DNA of 64,000 bases from Psychrobacter sp. 4Bb (GCF_002836735.1 NZ_PJAS01000073.1:1-64000), one strand, 5' to 3'. Shown: positions 26,575 to 36,772, numbered from the stretch's first letter. A program made the numbers and translations. Notes: generated by a model not told the origin, from the letters alone.

Positions 26575-27825
26575 ATGCTTTTGCCTACTCAATTCTCTCA
26601 ATCACCTACTGCTCTAAACTCCTTCGCCCCGCGCCTACTAGATTGGTTTGCCGAAAACGGTCGCCATGACTTACCTTGGCAACAGCACCAAACCGATACG
26701 CCCAACCCTTATATCGTCTGGCTATCAGAAGTGATGCTTCAGCAAACTCAAGTGACTACCGTACTGCCCTACTTTGCACGCTTTATGGCGTCGTTTCCAA
26801 CCGTGCAGGACTTGGCCGCAGCAGAATGGGATACCGTAGCAGAGCATTGGGCAGGGCTTGGCTACTATGCACGCGCACGTAATTTACATAAAGGTGCTAA
26901 GCAGTTGGTTGAGGTCATCGATGAAACGGGGGACTTTCCGCAGACACTAGCAGGATGGGAGGCGATTTCGGGCGTTGGGCCATCTACTGCTGGCGCGATT
27001 ATGGCGATGGGATTACATCATTATGGCGTCATCTGCGATGGTAATGTCAAACGAGTGCTGACACGTTGGGCTGCAATTGACGGCGATATCACCAAATCTG
27101 CTACCACCAAAGATTTATGGGCATTGGCAGAGCGACTGACACCGACAGAAAACTCAGGATTGTTTGCGCAAGCCATGATGGATATGGGCGCGACATTATG
27201 TACCCGTAGCAAGCCTGCGTGTCTATTATGTCCATTGAAAGAAGACTGCCTAGCCCATGCGCAAGGGCGCGAGACTGATTATCCCGTCAAAGCAAAAAAG
27301 CAGCCAAAGCCAAGTAAGTTTAGCGATGCACTGCTAATCGAAAGTGTAGATGGTGACATACTATGGCTACAACGCCCTGACAATGGTATCTGGGGTGGAT
27401 TATGGAGTTTGCCATTACAGTTCGTAGAAAAGGTTGATGGTAAAGCGAACACTAAGGCTACTGTTAAAAAGACGCTAGCTAGCGATGATAAGCCATCAAA
27501 CACAGTAAACGATGTCCGTAGTAATGAAGAAGTATACGAAGCAGAGTTTACCACTGCTGAGCAAATCATTAATGAGTGGCTCATAAAAAATGAACTGGTG
27601 GCAAAATCAGTCAGCAATACTTTACTCGATGACGCCCCTATCAAGCATTCACTGACGCATTTTCACTGGTATCTGACCCCGCGTAAATTAACAATTAATG
27701 CGACGCAGGTAACTGAGTTAAATCAGAAGTTAGCAGCGGCTGAAATTGACTTTAAATGGCTAACCGAACAAAAAGCGCAGGACAGCCTAGGGCTACCTCG
27801 CGCGATGGTTAAGATCTTAGAGTAA
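26575..27825 (+). CDS. mutY: A/G-specific adenine DNA glycosylase
   Basis: Base-excision repair enzyme that removes adenine mispaired with 8-oxoguanine. HhH-GPD core: WLSEVMLQQTQVTTV with the catalytic Glu, GVGPSTAGAI hairpin, and CDGNVKRVLTRW with the catalytic Asp. The 4Fe-4S cluster cysteines are in CTRSKPACLLCPLKEDC (about 214-230). A MutT-like C-terminal domain that recognises 8-oxoG follows (about 250-416), including a polar insert of about 50 residues (KANTKATVKKTLASDDKP onward) that is longer than in E. coli MutY (350). AGGA directly abuts the ATG at 26575; a TTG at 26581 has better spacing, so the true start may be two codons later. A perfect terminator follows. Confidence 0.93.
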   Translation: MLLPTQFSQSPTALNSFAPRLLDWFAENGRHDLPWQQHQTDTPNPYIVWLSEVMLQQTQVTTVLPYFARFMASFPTVQDLAAAEWDTVAEHWAGLGYYARARNLHKGAKQLVEVIDETGDFPQTLAGWEAISGVGPSTAGAIMAMGLHHYGVICDGNVKRVLTRWAAIDGDITKSATTKDLWALAERLTPTENSGLFAQAMMDMGATLCTRSKPACLLCPLKEDCLAHAQGRETDYPVKAKKQPKPSKFSDALLIESVDGDILWLQRPDNGIWGGLWSLPLQFVEKVDGKANTKATVKKTLASDDKPSNTVNDVRSNEEVYEAEFTTAEQIINEWLIKNELVAKSVSNTLLDDAPIKHSLTHFHWYLTPRKLTINATQVTELNQKLAAAEIDFKWLTEQKAQDSLGLPRAMVKILE

Positions 27826-27838
27826 AAAGTTGGAATAA

Positions 27839-27876
27839 AAAAAAGCGACTCATTATTAATAACGAGTCGCTTTTTT
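27839..27876. terminator. Bidirectional terminator between mutY and tesB
   Basis: A 13-bp stem AAAAAAGCGACTC / GAGTCGCTTTTTT with a 12-nt loop lies between two convergent genes. Confidence 0.92.
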
Positions 27877-27913
27877 ATAATGACAATCTAAAGGCAGCTG
27901 AGCCTACAGCACT

Positions 27914-28816
27914 CTAAGACTTTGGCACACGCAAGCGCATCAGACCTTCTTGTTGCACGGTAGCGACCAGTTTGCCATCTTGCCAAAACTGGCCATGGTT
28001 TAACCCTTTCGCATTAGACGTGGTATCGCTCCACATGTCATACAGCATCCATTTATTCAAATCAAAATCGCGATGGAAATGCATCGAGTGATCGATACTG
28101 GCAGCTTGCAGACCACTGGTCATAAAGCTAACACCATGAGACATCAGCCCTGTGCCAACCAAATAAAAGTCTGACGAAAATGCCAATAACGCTTGCTGAA
28201 TAGCCACTGGCTGATTGCCCAATTCACGAATGCGTAGCCAGTTTGCTTGCTTAGGCTTCATAGGTTCTGGGCTAATCGGATTACGCGGCTTCACTGGCTT
28301 AATCTCGACATGACGGCGGCGCATAAATCTTGCCTTTAGTGCTTCTGGCACTTTTCCGACATTCTCTTCTTTTAAATCTTGCTCTGTTAGCAAGTCTTCT
28401 GGCGGTGGATAGACAGGCATGTCTTCTTGATACTCAAGCCCATCTTCCATCGGCGAAAACGAGGCAATCATTGAAAATATCACTTGCTCAACAGGCGGCT
28501 TACCACGTACTTCTTTGTACTGAATAGCGGTGACTTCACGTGCAGACAGGCTACGACCATCACGCAATCGGCGGACTTGGTATATCACTGGTTGGTTGAT
28601 ATCGCCACCACGCAAAAAATATCCATGCAGTGAGTGACAAGGTTTGTCTTTATCTAATGTATGCGCCGCTGCCATAATCGCTTGAGCGAGCACTTGCCCA
28701 CCAAATATACGACTGCCCACATAGTCATGGCTTTTACCCTCAAACACATCAGGGGTAACTTCAATAAGCGCGATAGTAGCCAGCAGCTCATCAATCAGTT
28801 GTAGATTATCGGACAT
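27914..28816 (-). CDS. tesB: Acyl-CoA thioesterase II
   Basis: Cytosolic double-hotdog thioesterase that hydrolyses acyl-CoA to free fatty acid and CoA. N-terminal hotdog: GQVLAQAIMAAAHTL and HSLHGYFLRGGD. C-terminal hotdog: SIDHSMHFHRDFDLNKWMLYDMWS with the TesB catalytic region, and GQFWQDGKLVATVQQEGLMR at the end. The frame is open to 28843, but the ATG at 28816 has AAGGAAA upstream and gives 300 residues, closer to E. coli TesB (286). An insert rich in Pro, Lys and Glu lies in the middle (about 145-185). The gene is single. Confidence 0.93.
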   Translation of the reverse strand: MSDNLQLIDELLATIALIEVTPDVFEGKSHDYVGSRIFGGQVLAQAIMAAAHTLDKDKPCHSLHGYFLRGGDINQPVIYQVRRLRDGRSLSAREVTAIQYKEVRGKPPVEQVIFSMIASFSPMEDGLEYQEDMPVYPPPEDLLTEQDLKEENVGKVPEALKARFMRRRHVEIKPVKPRNPISPEPMKPKQANWLRIRELGNQPVAIQQALLAFSSDFYLVGTGLMSHGVSFMTSGLQAASIDHSMHFHRDFDLNKWMLYDMWSDTTSNAKGLNHGQFWQDGKLVATVQQEGLMRLRVPKS

Positions 28817-29176
28817 GACGATATGTTTCCTTATTTTTATCAAAAACGCTCAGCATCTGATGATATTGATGCCATATAGCCATCATATTTGAATGTAAAA
28901 TAATGCGAGATCACTTGTTAAGATCTGTCGAAGGAGACCTTAAAATAAACATACAAACATCGTTAGCGATGTTATCACCGAATATTTATTTTCTATAGAA
29001 AAGGTAAACATCTTACCCAATATTGGTGGCTTTGACTAGTTGCTGTCAGCTTACTCATAAGTATTGCTTGTCAGTTTTTGCCAGACAAATCGCAACTAAA
29101 GAGCAAAGCAAGCAATCTCAACCATAAAAAAACGAGATGTATAATAACACCTCGTTTTTGACAAATACGTCGATGT
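28817..29176. other. Intergenic region between tesB and rapA
   Basis: No gene is visible. It contains the rapA terminator (29126-29159), a small perfect hairpin AACATCG / CGATGTT with loop TTAG (28956-28973), and an AAGGAG at 28931 with no usable start codon after it. Confidence 0.5.
29126..29159 (-). terminator. Intrinsic terminator of rapA
   Basis: On the minus strand AAAAACGAGGTGT pairs with ACATCTCGTTTTT (one G-U), continuing into a T-run, 18 bp past the stop. Confidence 0.8.
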
Positions 29177-32065
29177 TTATGGCTTAACTGCTACGAGTAC
29201 ACGAATAGAATCCGGCACTAGCGATAAGTTACCAAGTGCTTGCTCACCTTGAGCTTTAAGCTGCTCTAAACGCTCAATCTCTTCAGGACGCACGTTTGGA
29301 TTGATCGTCTGTAGATGTTTTAGACGTTTGATTTCGCGTGACCACTGCTGGCTGAAGCGGCTACTTGCTTGCTCCCCAATCTCAGAAATCTGCTGACGAG
29401 CAATGTCTTCGGCTTCGTAATAACGCTGCTCAATCACATCGCCGCGTACTTTAATAACTTGGCGAGCACGGTTTTTATCCAAACGCTCAACGTGCGGCAT
29501 AATCATCTCAGCACTGATACGAGCCGATAAATCACTGCCCTGCTCACTGATAAAGACACGGATATTTTGCGTGGACAAAGTCGCTGGCAGATTGAGCACT
29601 TTTGGCGCGATTGCTTCAACACGGAAGTTCACCTCTAGCAGTACCATACCTTGCGGAACAGCGGCACTTTTTAGCATAGCAACTGTCGTATTACCAAACG
29701 TGCTGGTACTCGCTAGCTCATAAATCGCCCGCATCAATGGATGCTCGTGAGTGATGAATTCGATGTCTTCACGCTGAAGCGCTTGCTCACGCTCAAAGGT
29801 CAGGGTCATACCGTCTTCATCACCAAGTGGTAAACCATCAATATAGTCACTGATCTCGGTGCTATCGATCGGTGCGATCACCCACGAGCCATCACGCTGG
29901 ATATTGTGATCGATATTGGCAGATGCAAAGAAACGCTCAATAAAGTGCGGCAGCAAATTATTACCATCAAAGTCACGCATAGCGTCGGCGATCCGACCTG
30001 CGACACGCGGACGGCATGAGTTATACTCTAACAGACGGTCACGACCAGCTTGTAGCTGTGCTTCTAGTCCCAAACGTGTCTGTAGTGCCTCATCAATGAT
30101 GTCTTGCAAGATGACATTATTTTCAGGTGTATCAGCACCTTCAAGCATTGGTTTTAGCTCTTGGATATATTGCTCTTGCACGCTTTGTGCCGTAGGCGAT
30201 ATCTGATTGAACATGTTCAGCGCATCGTTATACCACTGATACAGACGCTCTTGCGCTGTACCTTGTACGTAAGGCACATGTAGCATAATTTGCTGCGTCT
30301 GACCGATACGATCTAGACGGCCAATACGCTGCTCTAACGTATCTGGGTTAGCAGGTAGATCCCATAGTATTAACTGGCTTGCAAACTGGAAGTTACGACC
30401 TTCTGAACCAATCTCTGAACACAGTAGTATCTGCGCGCCTTCACTATCTGCAAAGAATGCGGCCGCTTGGTCACGCTCAAGCAAAGTCATTTGCTCAGTA
30501 AAGATAGCTGTCCTAATGCCCGCATGCAGACGCAGTACCGCTTCTAAACTCTCTACCGTCGCGCCACTACGAGCAATTAATAGCACTTTTTGATGCTTAA
30601 GCTCACCGCGCAAAATATCAATCAACCAAGAAACACGTGGATCATCTTCTAGCCAGCCACCATCTGGTTGGTTTTCTTCGCCCCATAGCTGCTCACGCAA
30701 CTTACCATTGGTTTGATAGCTGTCTTTCCATGCCTCAGGAAGTGGCAATGGATATGGCTGGCTACTGCGGCCATAGAAACCTTTGACACTCTCACGTGTA
30801 TTACGGAACAAAATACGACCTGTACCATGACGATCTAATAGCTCATTTAATGCATGTGTACGCAGTTTTTCATCTTCATTGATTGAGGATAGCTCTTCAA
30901 TACTAATGTCTAATAAGCTACTTAAAGCAGCGATTTGGCCTTCATTCAATGGCTTTTCTTCTATCAAGACACCAGCAACTGCTGCTGTCTCTGCAAAGGC
31001 TTCTTGCCCATCGATAAATTCATCCAAATCGTCAAAGCGATCTGGATCAAGCAGACGCAAACGGGCAAAGTGACTTTGCGCACCAAGCTGCTCTGGCGTC
31101 GCTGTCAATAGCATCACGCCCGGCGTTTCTTCGGCGAAATCCGCAATTAGGTCATACTTATCATTGCCGCCCTGTGCTTCATCCCAATGCAGATGATGCG
31201 CTTCATCAACAACCAATAAATCAAACCCTGCATCCATAGCTTGATCATATAAGTCTGGGTGATCGAGTAATAGATCCATGCCACCAATGATACATTGCTC
31301 AGTAGCAAAGACGTTTTGTTCAGGATCGTGTTCTTTAATAGCCGCAGTACGCACTAGATCAAACAAGGCAAAGTTTAGGTTAAAGCGGCGACGCAGCTCA
31401 ATCATCCATTGATACTGCAAACTATCGGGCACTAAAATCAATACACGCTCAGCTTTGCCCGTTAGCAACTGCTGATGAATAATCATGCCCGCTTCGATAG
31501 TCTTACCAAGGCCAACTTCATCAGCCAGTAGTACACGCGGTGCAATACGCTTACCGACTTCATGTGCGATATACAGCTGATGCTCGATGATATCGACACG
31601 TGCACCCATTAGGCCTTTTAGTGGATGACCTGCCAGCGCTGACTGCATGCGCAAAATGTCTTGGCGCAGCTCATACCAGTCACCGCGCTCAATACGGCCA
31701 GCAAGCAAACGCTCAAGCGGCTTGGCCAATGTGATATTGGCAGCAAGGCGGGTTTCCATGATGCCGCGCTCGTGCTCATCGACGCCATATTTAAGTACAC
31801 CCATCACTTCATCAACGGCATTGACCGTATAGCTTTTGCCATCTTGGTCGTAGATGCTATCGCCCACTTTAAACACCACGCGCGATAATGGCGCAGAGTT
31901 TTTTGCGTAGACGCGTGTCTCTTCACTTTGCGGAAATAAAATATGCACACATCGGTCGTCAACATCGATGACCACACCTAAGCCAAGCTCAGACTCCGTA
32001 TCAGATAAATAACGTTGACCAACGGCGAATTCAGTACTGTGCAATGAAGCAATAGAGATAGTCAT
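29177..32065 (-). CDS. rapA: RNA polymerase-associated ATPase RapA
   Basis: Swi2/Snf2-family ATPase that binds RNA polymerase and promotes its recycling. 962 residues, close to E. coli RapA (968). Two N-terminal SH3-like Tudor domains (about 10-105), Walker A DEVGLGKT (182-189), DEAH box (VVDEAHHLHW, near 287-290), then the second RecA-like lobe with SEIGSEGRNFQFA and LDRIGQTQQI, a spacer, and a C-terminal domain. No Shine-Dalgarno sequence is obvious before the ATG. The gene stands alone between a long upstream region and its own terminator. Confidence 0.96.
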   Translation of the reverse strand: MTISIASLHSTEFAVGQRYLSDTESELGLGVVIDVDDRCVHILFPQSEETRVYAKNSAPLSRVVFKVGDSIYDQDGKSYTVNAVDEVMGVLKYGVDEHERGIMETRLAANITLAKPLERLLAGRIERGDWYELRQDILRMQSALAGHPLKGLMGARVDIIEHQLYIAHEVGKRIAPRVLLADEVGLGKTIEAGMIIHQQLLTGKAERVLILVPDSLQYQWMIELRRRFNLNFALFDLVRTAAIKEHDPEQNVFATEQCIIGGMDLLLDHPDLYDQAMDAGFDLLVVDEAHHLHWDEAQGGNDKYDLIADFAEETPGVMLLTATPEQLGAQSHFARLRLLDPDRFDDLDEFIDGQEAFAETAAVAGVLIEEKPLNEGQIAALSSLLDISIEELSSINEDEKLRTHALNELLDRHGTGRILFRNTRESVKGFYGRSSQPYPLPLPEAWKDSYQTNGKLREQLWGEENQPDGGWLEDDPRVSWLIDILRGELKHQKVLLIARSGATVESLEAVLRLHAGIRTAIFTEQMTLLERDQAAAFFADSEGAQILLCSEIGSEGRNFQFASQLILWDLPANPDTLEQRIGRLDRIGQTQQIMLHVPYVQGTAQERLYQWYNDALNMFNQISPTAQSVQEQYIQELKPMLEGADTPENNVILQDIIDEALQTRLGLEAQLQAGRDRLLEYNSCRPRVAGRIADAMRDFDGNNLLPHFIERFFASANIDHNIQRDGSWVIAPIDSTEISDYIDGLPLGDEDGMTLTFEREQALQREDIEFITHEHPLMRAIYELASTSTFGNTTVAMLKSAAVPQGMVLLEVNFRVEAIAPKVLNLPATLSTQNIRVFISEQGSDLSARISAEMIMPHVERLDKNRARQVIKVRGDVIEQRYYEAEDIARQQISEIGEQASSRFSQQWSREIKRLKHLQTINPNVRPEEIERLEQLKAQGEQALGNLSLVPDSIRVLVAVKP

Positions 32066-32519
32066 AAGGCGATGTCTTTTGTACTCAGATAATGAAATTT
32101 AGATAGATAGCTTAGAAAACAGCAATGGCGGCTAACAATAGCTAAATAAGGTTGTTCACACCATAAAATGTCAAAAAGACATAGAAGAAGTGCCACAACA
32201 CCAATCAAGCCAATCGTTAAGCCCAACCATTATATAACGTTAGCGGGTAGATGAGTGCGTTAAGTTGACTTTTCAAGAGGCAGCTTGCGATAGCTATGAT
32301 TTTATCAGCTATTTAATCGATACTATGTCAGACAAATACACGATTGTTAAATAATACAGATTATCCTATTTTATCAGCAGCTTATATCTGTTCAATCGAT
32401 ATTTGGTTGATTCGTTTTTGACTAAAAATACCAACGTGCTACATTAAGCCGATAAGGATTCATGCGATAACCATTTATTCGCTGATTATCTATAAGACAA
32501 CAATAAGTAAGGACTAGCC
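32066..32519. other. Divergent intergenic region between rapA and the dehydrogenase gene
   Basis: 454 bp with no gene visible. It should hold both promoters; the plus-strand one is at 32418-32445. Short AT-rich runs occur but no clear operator. Confidence 0.5.
32418..32445 (+). promoter_or_regulatory. Candidate sigma-70 promoter of the dehydrogenase gene
   Basis: TTGACT (32418-32423), a 16-bp spacer and TACATT (32440-32445), about 75 bp upstream of the start codon. Confidence 0.5.
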
Positions 32520-33464
32520 ATGCAAGCCGTTTTTTTAGACAAAGGTACTTTTTCTGAAGGTATTGACCTGCCTGCACCAAGGGGTGTGAGCGACTACATC
32601 ACTTATAACGACACGCCAAAAGACACGGCTGTCATCATTGAACGTTGCAAAGATGCTGACATTATTATTACCAATAAAGTCCAGATTGGTGCAGAGGTGA
32701 TAGAGCAATTGCCGAAACTTAAGCTGATCCAACTGACTGCCACTGGCATGAATAACGTCGATCAAGCCGCTTGCGATAAGCACGGTGTCGCGCTTTTTAA
32801 TGTCGCTGGTTATGCGGTCAAAAGCGTTCCCGAACACACATTTATGCTCATGCTGACAGCGATGCGTGCTGGTATTCATTATCACCAGAAAGTCGCTGAT
32901 GGCACGTGGCTGGCAAACGGCAATTTTTGCCTGCTGGACATACCGCTGATTGATTTGGAGGATAAGACGCTAGGTATCATTGGTATTGGCACCATCGGCA
33001 ATCGCGTAACCGAAATCGCTCGTGCCTTTGGTATGACCGTACTGTGGGCAGAGCACCAAGGACGTGAACCACGCAGCGACGACTATACCGCGTTTGATGA
33101 AGTATTAGCGCGTGCGGATGTGATCAGTCTGCACTGTCCATTAAATGAACAAACTGAGCATCTTATTAATAAAGACACTCTGGCTAAAATGGTTAAACGA
33201 CCGCTCATCGTCAACGTCGCACGTGGCGGCATCATTGATAGCCAAGCATTAACTGACGCGATTAATAATGAGCAAATCATCGGCTATGCTAGTGATGTGT
33301 TTGAACAAGAACCGATCGCCGATAATGACCCTTTGCTCAGTATCAGCGACCATCCGCGTGTTATCTTTAGTCCGCATAATGCATGGGGCAGCAAAAGCGC
33401 CCAAGAGACCTTATGGCAGATGTTAAGCAAGCAAGTGGCCGATTTCATCGACAACCATCATTAA
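32520..33464 (+). CDS. NAD-dependent D-2-hydroxyacid dehydrogenase (glycerate/hydroxypyruvate type)
   Basis: Cytosolic reductase of 2-keto acids, 314 residues, most like bacterial glycerate dehydrogenase/hydroxypyruvate reductase. Substrate-domain ends flank a Rossmann NAD domain with GIIGIGTIGNRV (about 153-164). The catalytic set is Arg in NVARGGIIDS, Glu in DVFEQEP and His in SPHNAWGS. The HNAWGS form, instead of the HIAWAS usual for HprA, leaves the exact substrate open. AAGGACTAGCC precedes the ATG. It converges on the monooxygenase gene, with 14 bp between stops and no hairpin. Confidence 0.88.
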   Translation: MQAVFLDKGTFSEGIDLPAPRGVSDYITYNDTPKDTAVIIERCKDADIIITNKVQIGAEVIEQLPKLKLIQLTATGMNNVDQAACDKHGVALFNVAGYAVKSVPEHTFMLMLTAMRAGIHYHQKVADGTWLANGNFCLLDIPLIDLEDKTLGIIGIGTIGNRVTEIARAFGMTVLWAEHQGREPRSDDYTAFDEVLARADVISLHCPLNEQTEHLINKDTLAKMVKRPLIVNVARGGIIDSQALTDAINNEQIIGYASDVFEQEPIADNDPLLSISDHPRVIFSPHNAWGSKSAQETLWQMLSKQVADFIDNHH

Positions 33465-33478
33465 TAATTACCAAGATG

Positions 33479-35104
33479 CTAACGACTAAATCGTAACCAG
33501 TCGTCTTTTATCTTGCGATACTTAAGCATGATTCGATCGCTTAGATAGTTGTTGGTCACAAACCAAGGATAGCGATCGCCTTGCTTAGGTAGCTCGTTTT
33601 TGCCGCGTCTGACATAACCAGACGATAGCGAACCCATTACAGTATCTACTTGGGCACAGGCTGTCATATCTGCAGTCTGTGCTTGTGGTAATGCGACTTG
33701 GTAGCGGTTTTTATGCATATATCCCAGCAGCCTCACTACATATTGACAAGCCAAATCGATTTTTAGTGTCCACGAAGCATTGGTATAGCCAAACAGTGCT
33801 GCCAGATTAGGTATGTCTTCTATCATGACTGCTTTGTAGGTCATACGCGTGCCAATATCGACAGCTTGACCATCGATATATACCGCAGCCCCGCCCAACA
33901 TCTGTAGCTTTAAGCCAGTCGCAGTAACGATGATATCAGCGTCGAGATGCTGGCCAGATTGCAGCATAACTCCTGTTTCAGTAAAGTGGCTGATTTGATC
34001 GGTCACTACTGTTGCGCGTTTGTCCTGCAGGGCTTTGAATAAATCACCATCAGGCACCGCACATACTCGTTGATCCCATGGATTATAGTCAGGCACAAAA
34101 TGCTTGCTATCAACGCCGCTACCTTTTAACTCTTTTTTCACCCCACTTCTTAAGACTGCCTTCATCACCTTGGGTGCATGAGTCGCAACTTTGTACAGGC
34201 CTTGTTGCCGTAACACGTTGCGCGCGCGTAGTAGCGTATAAGCCTGCTCTTTTGATAATGGTGAAAACTTGCCAGATAGCCAGTCAATAGCATGGTCATC
34301 ACCCGGCACGCTTGCCACATAGGTCGGCGTACGCTGCAGCATCGTGACATGACGCGCACACTGAGCACTGTCTTTATCTACTAGCGCAGGTAACAACGTC
34401 ATCGCTGTGGCACCGCTACCAATAACGACGACTTTTTTATCATCATAGTCTAGATTATTCCAATGCTGTGGATGGACGATTTGACCGTGAAAATTCTCTT
34501 CTCCTTCAAAATGAGGGCGATAGCCTTGCTCATAATCATAATAACCAGTGGCACCTACGATAAACTTGGCAGTCTTAACAAACATCTCACCGCTTGCATG
34601 GTTTTTGATGGTCGCTGACCACTGTTGATCCTCACTAGACCATGATATCTCCTGAACTTCATGCTGATAGTGGATATGTTCGGTCACCCCAAACTCGCGT
34701 GCCGTATCGGCGATATAGCGCTTGATATCATCGCCTGCTGCAAGCATTCTATAATCCAGCCACGGCCTAAAATTATAGCCAAAGGTCAAGGCGTCAGAGT
34801 CAGAGCGAATCCCCGGATAGGTAAATAAATCCCATGTACCACCTAAATCGGTACGCTTTTCTAAGATAGCAAAGCGCTGTGGAGGTTTTTGCTTATTAGT
34901 CGGTTTTGCCTGCTTTTGCTTTTGGGGAGCTTTATGACCGAATAGGCCTTTATGCTGCTGTTGCTGTAAACGGCAAGCCATACCAATACCTGCGATACCC
35001 GCACCGATAATCAATACCTCATAGTCGGCTACCTTATCCGTCTTTGACTTTTTACCTTTAAAGCGGTTTTTGATGGCCTGTTTGGTCGTGGTGATATCAA
35101 GCAT
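33479..35104 (-). CDS. FAD-dependent Baeyer-Villiger-type monooxygenase (EthA-like)
   Basis: Class B flavoprotein monooxygenase using FAD and NADPH. FAD motif GAGIAG (34-39), GGTWDLFTYPGIRSDSD (88-104), the Baeyer-Villiger fingerprint F-x-G-x-x-x-H-x-x-x-W as FHGQIVHPQHW (205-215; the usual next Pro/Asp is Asn), and the NADPH motif GSGATA (229-234). The wording around the fingerprint and GSGATAMTLLPAL closely follows mycobacterial EthA. Unusual points are a basic N-terminal leader (1-26) and a Lys/Gln/Pro-rich insert (about 50-76) between the first helix and the next FAD strand. Physiological substrate is unknown. AAGGATGAAAG precedes the ATG. Confidence 0.88.
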   Translation of the reverse strand: MLDITTTKQAIKNRFKGKKSKTDKVADYEVLIIGAGIAGIGMACRLQQQQHKGLFGHKAPQKQKQAKPTNKQKPPQRFAILEKRTDLGGTWDLFTYPGIRSDSDALTFGYNFRPWLDYRMLAAGDDIKRYIADTAREFGVTEHIHYQHEVQEISWSSEDQQWSATIKNHASGEMFVKTAKFIVGATGYYDYEQGYRPHFEGEENFHGQIVHPQHWNNLDYDDKKVVVIGSGATAMTLLPALVDKDSAQCARHVTMLQRTPTYVASVPGDDHAIDWLSGKFSPLSKEQAYTLLRARNVLRQQGLYKVATHAPKVMKAVLRSGVKKELKGSGVDSKHFVPDYNPWDQRVCAVPDGDLFKALQDKRATVVTDQISHFTETGVMLQSGQHLDADIIVTATGLKLQMLGGAAVYIDGQAVDIGTRMTYKAVMIEDIPNLAALFGYTNASWTLKIDLACQYVVRLLGYMHKNRYQVALPQAQTADMTACAQVDTVMGSLSSGYVRRGKNELPKQGDRYPWFVTNNYLSDRIMLKYRKIKDDWLRFSR

Positions 35105-35197
35105 ACTTTCATCCTTGTATTTGCATGACTGGCATCTTATAGCTGGCTTTAGAGCCTTTTATCGCATCTATTAACCGCAAGCGGCAAAATCTACTTC

Positions 35198-35911
35198 TTA
35201 AAATGGGCAGGGACTTTCCCAGTCCATCCAAGCACCCAGTACCGGATGCTTTAAACGCAATTGCTGTGCATGTAAGTTCAACCTCGGGGCTATCTCTAGT
35301 GCGGCACCTTCAGCATAAATCGGATCGCCAATCATCACATGATCGACATGCACCATATGTACGCGTAGCTGATGGCTGCGACCAGTGACTGGCTTTAGCA
35401 TGACCCGAGTGACTGCCTCACCATTACAAGTTTCATGAGCCACAACTTCGTATAACGTCAACGCATGCTTTGACCAGTCGTGATCGACGATATGGCGCGG
35501 TTTGGTACTTGGCTCATAGCGCACTGGTACTGATATCTCACCAGTTGCGCCGACTTGCTCCCACTCACCAAAGACACGCGCTTGGTACTTCTTTTGCGGT
35601 AGACGTTCGATAAATTGCTTACTGATATTGGTTTGCGCTGCCGCATTTTTTGCAAAAATAAGCAGTCCCGACGTGTCCATATCTAAGCGGTGAATCAATT
35701 TGACGGCTGGATTGGCACGCTCAAGACGAGCAAGAAGACTGACTTTGAGTGTTTTACCATCGACGCTTAATAGGCCTGCAGGTTTATCAACCACCCAAAT
35801 GTCATCGTCTTCATAAACCGTAATCTCTTGTGCAAAATTTTTAAAGAACTCAAGTGGATAAGCGCTTTCTTGGGCATTGAGGGCATTAACTTCTTCATCG
35901 GTAAAAGGCAT
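35198..35911 (-). CDS. RluA-family pseudouridine synthase
   Basis: RNA pseudouridine synthase of 237 residues. The catalytic motif LIHRLDMDTSGLLIFAKN carries the essential Asp in HRLD; the domain begins at VVDKPAGLLSVDG and ends with GRSHQLRVHMVHVDHVMIGD. There is no S4 domain, so it belongs with RluA/RluC-short types that modify 23S rRNA or tRNA, resembling RluA itself (219 aa in E. coli). The precise site modified cannot be decided from sequence. The ribosome binding site is weak. It is divergent from trxA. Confidence 0.88.
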   Translation of the reverse strand: MPFTDEEVNALNAQESAYPLEFFKNFAQEITVYEDDDIWVVDKPAGLLSVDGKTLKVSLLARLERANPAVKLIHRLDMDTSGLLIFAKNAAAQTNISKQFIERLPQKKYQARVFGEWEQVGATGEISVPVRYEPSTKPRHIVDHDWSKHALTLYEVVAHETCNGEAVTRVMLKPVTGRSHQLRVHMVHVDHVMIGDPIYAEGAALEIAPRLNLHAQQLRLKHPVLGAWMDWESPCPF

Positions 35912-36392
35912 AAATTTAACTACTTATATAAATTGGTTTTAAGATAAGGATTTTTGGTGGCTAATCTTTTGGACATGATAGCTATATTTGGCCCGATAGC
36001 CATTTTAAGAACAATGGTTATTTGGATAAAAGGGCAAAAATTTGGCTGATTTTTAACGTTATTAATATCGCTAGCTGCTAATCACTAGCTACTACGCAAA
36101 CGAGGTATAAAGTACGACTTATATCGCACTGAGATATATACTTTGATAAGGATAATCGTATTAAATAACAGATTAGACACTCTTGTGCTGCACCGTTTCG
36201 ATTTATTGTGCTAATACTAGTTGTTAAACAATTTAACCAGCCTGTATCTGTCAAATTAGGGCAAACATGTTAATATAATGGCACATTTTCACCCCTTCTA
36301 AACAATTCTTTGACCACCAACTGATTTATTATTAAACCAATATATAGGTTGATGAGTGGTGATAGAAGTAATAAAACAAGAGAGATAAAATT
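35912..36392. other. Divergent intergenic region upstream of trxA
   Basis: 481 bp with no gene visible. A perfect TATAAT at 36274-36279 probably belongs to the trxA promoter, although no good -35 box stands at 17 bp. Nothing else is recognisable. Confidence 0.45.
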
Positions 36393-36719
36393 ATGTCAGA
36401 CCTTATTGTACATACTACCGACACAGACTTTGATCAAGACGTACTACAATCAGACGTACCTGTATTAGTAGACTTCTGGGCGCCATGGTGTGGTCCTTGT
36501 AAAGCCATCGCTCCTATTTTAGAAGATCTAGCGACTGAGTACCAAGGTAAAGTTAAAATCGTGAAAGTAGACGTAGACAACAACCCACAAGCGGCCAGCC
36601 GTTTTGGTATTCGTAACATCCCAACGCTATTTGTGTTCAAAGACGGCGAAAAAGTTGACTCAGTAATGGGCCTACAACCAAAAGCTGAATTGGCTAAAGT
36701 ACTAGACAAGCATTTATAA
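36393..36719 (+). CDS. trxA: Thioredoxin 1
   Basis: Small cytosolic disulfide reductase, 108 residues, with active site WCGPC (32-36) in [16 protein letters not shown] and the cis-Pro loop [11 protein letters not shown]. Length and motifs match E. coli TrxA. AAGAGAGATAAAATT precedes the ATG. A terminator follows, and rho lies downstream on the same strand; the trxA-rho order is common in gammaproteobacteria. Confidence 0.97.
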   Translation: MSDLIVHTTDTDFDQDVLQSDVPVLVDFWAPWCGPCKAIAPILEDLATEYQGKVKIVKVDVDNNPQAASRFGIRNIPTLFVFKDGEKVDSVMGLQPKAELAKVLDKHL

Positions 36720-36772
36720 GTTACATTTGCCAGCTCTAGGTTACCTTGAGCGGGTAAAATAGAATAACCGAG

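Noticed and set aside
28931-28973. AAGGAG followed by a small hairpin, possible small gene between tesB and rapA
   Set aside because: No ATG/GTG/TTG at suitable distance with an open frame of useful length.
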